DNA of 8,195 nucleotides from assembly GCA_007120055.1 (NCBI GenBank), contig SKOL01000492.1, positions 1 through 8,195 of the forward strand, in the 5' to 3' direction. A program made the position numbers and the translations under genes. This document shows positions 5,638-8,195 of the stretch, piece after piece (positions within the stretch are counted from its first letter, which is position 1; the number at the start of each line of letters is the position of its first letter). The DNA comes from Anaerobacillus sp. (GTDB lineage Bacteria > Bacillota > Bacilli > Bacillales_H > Anaerobacillaceae). Below the pieces are notes generated by a model that was given only the letters and a program-made list of their open reading frames with translations, was not told where the DNA came from and searched no databases.

Positions 5638-5829
5638 TTGAAGTATATAAAATCGCAAATGCAACAACTAATTAAAGAAAATAAAGAATTGCATACACGC
5701 TTTAAAGAACTGAAGGCTGAGCATGATCTTGAAAAAAACAATGCCCTCAAGGCCTTGTACCATTCAGAAGTAGCGGATGGAGGAAAGTATCAGGTAGCTT
5801 ACCAAGCACTTGATCAGCCCAAAAAGTAG
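5638..5829 (+). CDS. Small coiled-coil protein, TTG start
   Basis: A 63-residue hydrophilic protein without a recognised family. Residues 1-45 are strongly helical and heptad-like (MKYIKSQMQQLIKENKEL, then RFKELKAEHDLEKNNALKAL), suggesting a short coiled coil. The tail (VADGGKYQVAYQALDQPKK) is less regular. The TTG start is well supported: AAGGAG (5624-5629) lies 8 nt upstream, and no other start fits. It begins 29 bp after yqxD, so the two probably share a transcript. No signal peptide or membrane segment is seen. It may be a small partner or structural protein, but the sequence does not say which. Confidence 0.7.
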   Translation: MKYIKSQMQQLIKENKELHTRFKELKAEHDLEKNNALKALYHSEVADGGKYQVAYQALDQPKK

Positions 5830-5830
5830 A

Positions 5831-5854
5831 CTCTTCGGTTGTAGTTGCACAGAC
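5831..5854 (+). repeat. Copy 2 of the short intergenic repeat
   Basis: CTCTTC GGTTGTAGTTGCACAGAC begins 1 bp after the stop of the small coiled-coil gene. It matches copy 1 (4854-4881) at 21 of 24 positions once four bases are gapped. Unlike copy 1 it is not followed by a terminator stem. The remaining spacer (5855-6006) shows nothing beyond AATAAAT-g-ATTTATT at 5959-5973. Confidence 0.45.
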
Positions 5855-6006
5855 TATCTCCTTAATTACTCTTTCTGGATACGCGGCCATATTAGAGATT
5901 GCATCCTTAATATCGTATTTCAAACGCTTTCTTACTTTAGTAAGATATTAAAGGAAACAATAAATGATTTATTTATGGGATTAAATTTTTATTATATATT
6001 TGTAGT

Positions 6007-6037
6007 AAAAAAGCTAACCACAATGGTCAGCTTTTTT
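6007..6037. terminator. Bidirectional terminator between convergent units
   Basis: AAAAAAGCT (6007-6015) pairs perfectly with AGCTTTTTT (6029-6037). Past one mismatch ACC pairs with GGT around a 5-nt loop. A-run and T-run suit both the plus-strand yqxD unit and the minus-strand PII operon. The stem reaches the first base of the PII gene stop codon (6037-6039, minus strand). Confidence 0.8.
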
Positions 6038-6771
6038 CAGTTATCCGTGCTATCAAATTTTTCATTTACCATTCGATTTAATATGTGATTAATACCGATC
6101 GTTTTCTCTACTTCAAGAACAAAGGCTATTCCTTTTCCAGGTTGATTGAGTCCTGCATCTTCATCGATTGTCTGCAATACTTGTTGTGTTTTCTCACGAT
6201 CAATTAACGTTAACACAATATCTTTTTCGGGCTCAATTGGAATATTAAATAACTTCGCTTGTTCATGGATACCAGTTCCGCGTCCTGAGATAATGGTACC
6301 ACCTTCAGCACCAGCTTTTTTCGAGGCATCGACAACTTGATCAGAATCCCCCTTATTTACAATCGTAACAATCAAATCATACATTACCTTTTGATTATTC
6401 ATCATCGTTTTTACCTCCGCTCGTTCAAGTGTTTCGGAATTTATACCAACTAAATGGGCAATGCCAATAATTGCTTTTGTATCAATTCTCATCGCTAAAC
6501 CAGCACCTGGTTCACAAAGATTTGCACCTTCCTCAATAGCAGAAAGAACACGTTCGCTTATTTTATCATCTACTAAAGTTAAGACGATTTCCTTTTCAGG
6601 GACAATTGGAATTCCTAAAAATGATTTATTTTCATGTACTCCTGTACCTCTTCCAAGTAGAATGGTACCACCTTCAGCGCCAGCACCTTTGGAAACTTTT
6701 ACGACCTTTTTTGCTTGTCCTTTTTTAACAATGGTAATAATCACTTTATGCGCCTTGTTTATTTTGTTCAT
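6037..6771 (-). CDS. Tandem-domain PII-like signalling protein
   Basis: This 244-residue protein consists of two homologous PII-like domains, residues about 8-113 and 129-232. Each has the strand VI/LIVTIV-K-G, the loop block AGAEGGTI-x-x-GRGTG (31-44 and 154-167), IPI-x-PEK-x-IVLTL (54-66 and 177-189), and a B-loop-like block EPGAGLA or QPGKGIA (87-93 and 210-216), comparable to GDGKIF in GlnB. PII proteins normally are about 110-residue trimers that bind ATP/ADP and 2-oxoglutarate and dock on transporters or enzymes. Both loop regions here are short and lack the uridylylated Tyr of GlnB, so GlnD-type modification is unlikely. Start choice: a TTG at 6798 also lies in frame, but ATG 6771 is preceded by a purine-rich AAGGAAAGGGGGCGG and keeps the overlap with the upstream gene to 26 bp. 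Gene order suggests control of the two membrane proteins made just before it. Ligand unknown. Confidence 0.85.
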   Translation of the reverse strand: MNKINKAHKVIITIVKKGQAKKVVKVSKGAGAEGGTILLGRGTGVHENKSFLGIPIVPEKEIVLTLVDDKISERVLSAIEEGANLCEPGAGLAMRIDTKAIIGIAHLVGINSETLERAEVKTMMNNQKVMYDLIVTIVNKGDSDQVVDASKKAGAEGGTIISGRGTGIHEQAKLFNIPIEPEKDIVLTLIDREKTQQVLQTIDEDAGLNQPGKGIAFVLEVEKTIGINHILNRMVNEKFDSTDN

Positions 6772-7498
6772 TGCTTCGTTCCGCCCCCTTTCCTTCAAAC
6801 AATAGTCCTAATATTAGCACAGAAATAATTGGTGATAATGCGACTAATGCGATCATTCCAAATCCATCTAAAAGTGGGTCACGTCCCTCTATAGCTGATG
6901 CTACACCAACTGCAATTGCTAAAACAAAGGTCACTGTCATTGGCCCGGTTGCAACTCCACCTGAATCAAAGGCAATCGCTGTAAACCTTTTAGATGAAAA
7001 AAACATTAAGATGAGTGCAATCAAATATCCAGGGATAATAAAATACCAAAGTGGTATCCCAAGTAAAATTCTCATCATCGAAAGTGAAATTGAAATAGCG
7101 ACACCAATGGATAATGTATAGAGCATCACTTTTTGAGAGATGTAACCGCCTGAAACCTTCTCGACCTCATGATTTAATATGCGAACGGCAGGTTCAGCAA
7201 AAGTTGCAACAAATCCAAATAAAAATCCGATCGGTATTAGTATCCAACTATAAGATAAACTCCCTAATTTTTCACCAATGGCTTCTCCTACTGGGAAAAA
7301 ACCAACATGTACCCCTTGTAAGAAAAAAGCTAATCCTAAAAATGATAATACTATACCTTTGCCAATGTTAACTAGCTTTTTTCTGTCTAATTTTAGAAAG
7401 AAAAATTGAAAAACGAGGAAAAAGATGACTAATGGAACTAATGCAAACGTCACTTCTAGTAATACATGACTAAACCCTTTGAAAACATGTATCGTCAT
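6746..7498 (-). CDS. DUF1538-like membrane protein, second paralogue
   Basis: A 250-residue, very hydrophobic protein with about six or seven membrane segments (near residues 15-34, 47-66, 85-103, 125-143, 151-167, 183-202 and 214-234). It shares three blocks with the neighbouring gene: GVHVGFFPVGEAIG (62-75), GFVATFAEPAVRIL (95-108) and FDSGGVATGPMTVTF (177-191), plus a similar last helix (ALSPIISVLILGLL). A hydrophilic tail of about 15 residues (GKGAERSNEQNKQGA) follows the last helix; its DNA holds the start region of the PII-like gene. The family resembles DUF1538, whose function I do not know to be established. Conserved Gly/Pro/Thr blocks within membrane segments suggest a transporter or channel. 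The start ATG overlaps the preceding stop (ATGA, 7495-7498), and AGGGGTGAT lies 6 nt upstream. Likely assembles with its paralogue. Confidence 0.8.
   Translation of the reverse strand: MTIHVFKGFSHVLLEVTFALVPLVIFFLVFQFFFLKLDRKKLVNIGKGIVLSFLGLAFFLQGVHVGFFPVGEAIGEKLGSLSYSWILIPIGFLFGFVATFAEPAVRILNHEVEKVSGGYISQKVMLYTLSIGVAISISLSMMRILLGIPLWYFIIPGYLIALILMFFSSKRFTAIAFDSGGVATGPMTVTFVLAIAVGVASAIEGRDPLLDGFGMIALVALSPIISVLILGLLFEGKGAERSNEQNKQGA
6781..6795 (-). promoter_or_regulatory. Ribosome binding site deciding the PII-like gene start
   Basis: On the minus strand this reads AAGGAAAGGGGGCGG, 9 nt before ATG 6771. It lies inside the 3' end of the preceding membrane-protein gene and after the alternative TTG (6798), so it favours the ATG. 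Confidence 0.55.
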
Positions 7499-8187
7499 CC
7501 GTAAATCACCCCTAAGATTAAGACTGCTAAAATTGGACCGATCGAAGCTAGTGCAACAAGTCCAAAACTATCACTCGAAGATGCTTTCCCTTTTAATACT
7601 GAGGCAACTCCAACCCCTAATGCTAAAATAAATGGAACCGTCATCGGACCAGTTGTAACACCACCTGCGTCAAATGAAATCGGAATAAAGTTAGCTGGTG
7701 TAAATGCTGCAATTAAGAAAGCTAAGCCATATCCAACCATTAATAGGTGGGTAATTTTAATGTTGAAAATAATTCGTAACATCGCCAGAGCCACAAAAAT
7801 CCCTACTCCTAAAGCGACGGAGTAAATGAGAATGTTGCTAGATATTTCTCCGTTTGAAACGAGGTCAATTTGGTTCGCTAAAACTCTGACGTCAGGTTCA
7901 GCTACCGTCACGACAAATCCTAATAAAAAGGCAAAAAATAGAATCATCCACAGTTTATTTGTTTTCGGTAAGGCAGAACCAATCATTTCACCAACTGGAA
8001 GTAGGCCGATATGCACCCCTAATAGAAAAAGAATGAGACCTATTGTTACAAAGACGACCCCAACTAAAAACTGCAAGAACATTTCAAATGGTAGCCAAAT
8101 AATTGAGAATTGAAGAATAATAACAACTAATGTAATCGGTATGACGGCATAGACAACTTCTTTGATCGTATCTTTAAAATCCTGCAT
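7495..8187 (-). CDS. DUF1538-like membrane protein, first paralogue
   Basis: A 230-residue membrane protein with about seven hydrophobic segments (near residues 11-31, 38-60, 79-97, 119-141, 148-168, 178-198 and 208-229). Conserved blocks are GVHIGLLPVGEMIG (57-70), GFVVTVAEPDVRVL (90-103) and FDAGGVTTGPMTVPF (172-186). The same three blocks occur in order in the next gene, so the pair arose by duplication. It is the first gene of the PII-like operon visible here and is coupled to the second by a 4-bp overlap. ATG 8187 is only 8 bp from the window edge, the frame stays open to the edge, and no ribosome binding site can be seen, so a start further upstream is possible. The operon promoter also lies outside. 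Unlike its paralogue it ends right after the last helix (ILGVIYG). Confidence 0.8.
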   Translation of the reverse strand: MQDFKDTIKEVVYAVIPITLVVIILQFSIIWLPFEMFLQFLVGVVFVTIGLILFLLGVHIGLLPVGEMIGSALPKTNKLWMILFFAFLLGFVVTVAEPDVRVLANQIDLVSNGEISSNILIYSVALGVGIFVALAMLRIIFNIKITHLLMVGYGLAFLIAAFTPANFIPISFDAGGVTTGPMTVPFILALGVGVASVLKGKASSSDSFGLVALASIGPILAVLILGVIYG

Positions 8188-8195
8188 AAAGTTCT

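Noticed and set aside
5810..6088. 92-residue plus-strand frame after the coiled-coil gene
   Set aside because: It overlaps the coiled-coil gene, passes through the bidirectional terminator and runs into the PII-like gene on the other strand.
6146..6805. Plus-strand frames opposite the PII-like gene
   Set aside because: They are antisense shadows: their Pro/Ser-rich repeats mirror the repeated PII-like domains on the other strand.
6771..7371. Plus-strand frames opposite the second membrane protein gene
   Set aside because: The minus strand encodes a protein with conserved blocks shared by its paralogue; the plus-strand frames show no domain or start signal.

Overview
The window is low-GC, Gram-positive DNA, most likely from Bacillaceae. 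Reasons: strong AGGAGG-type ribosome binding sites, one TTG start, a yqxD homologue, a PAS-type histidine kinase whose phosphorylation box resembles those of sporulation kinases, and many short A-rich/T-rich Rho-independent terminators. The species cannot be named from the sequence.

Layout. Positions 1-1262 hold gene debris: a possible 17-residue acetyltransferase tail, then an Eis-like GNAT gene broken by frameshifts at its 5' end and replaced at its 3' end by unrelated sequence that starts with a terminator-like hairpin. Positions 1336-1883 hold a compact type II toxin-antitoxin pair (RelE/ParE-like toxin), closed by a terminator. Positions 1884-2282 are non-coding, with terminators and a short repeated motif. 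A small two-helix membrane protein of unknown function follows (2283-2579). Positions 2587-3180 hold the ruined ATPase domain of a histidine kinase; its last residues seem to be separated from the rest by about 285 bp of structured non-coding DNA carrying a terminator, spaced repeats and a REP-like palindrome. An intact cytoplasmic PAS-PAS histidine kinase comes next (3272-4642), then a 50-codon frame overlapping its 3' end. A terminator-rich spacer leads to yqxD (5156-5608) and a small coiled-coil protein started by TTG (5638-5829).

From 6037 to the right edge everything is on the minus strand: a three-gene, overlapping operon, read right to left, of two paralogous DUF1538-like membrane proteins followed by a protein made of two tandem PII-like signalling domains. 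A bidirectional terminator at 6007-6037 separates it from the yqxD group. This is the most interesting unit. A PII-type regulator translationally coupled to a pair of membrane proteins suggests a regulated transporter or channel, by analogy with AmtB-GlnK and SbtA-SbtB. Substrate and ligand cannot be read from the sequence.

The left part (1-3270) looks like decaying accessory DNA, while the kinase, yqxD and the PII/DUF1538 operon look intact.
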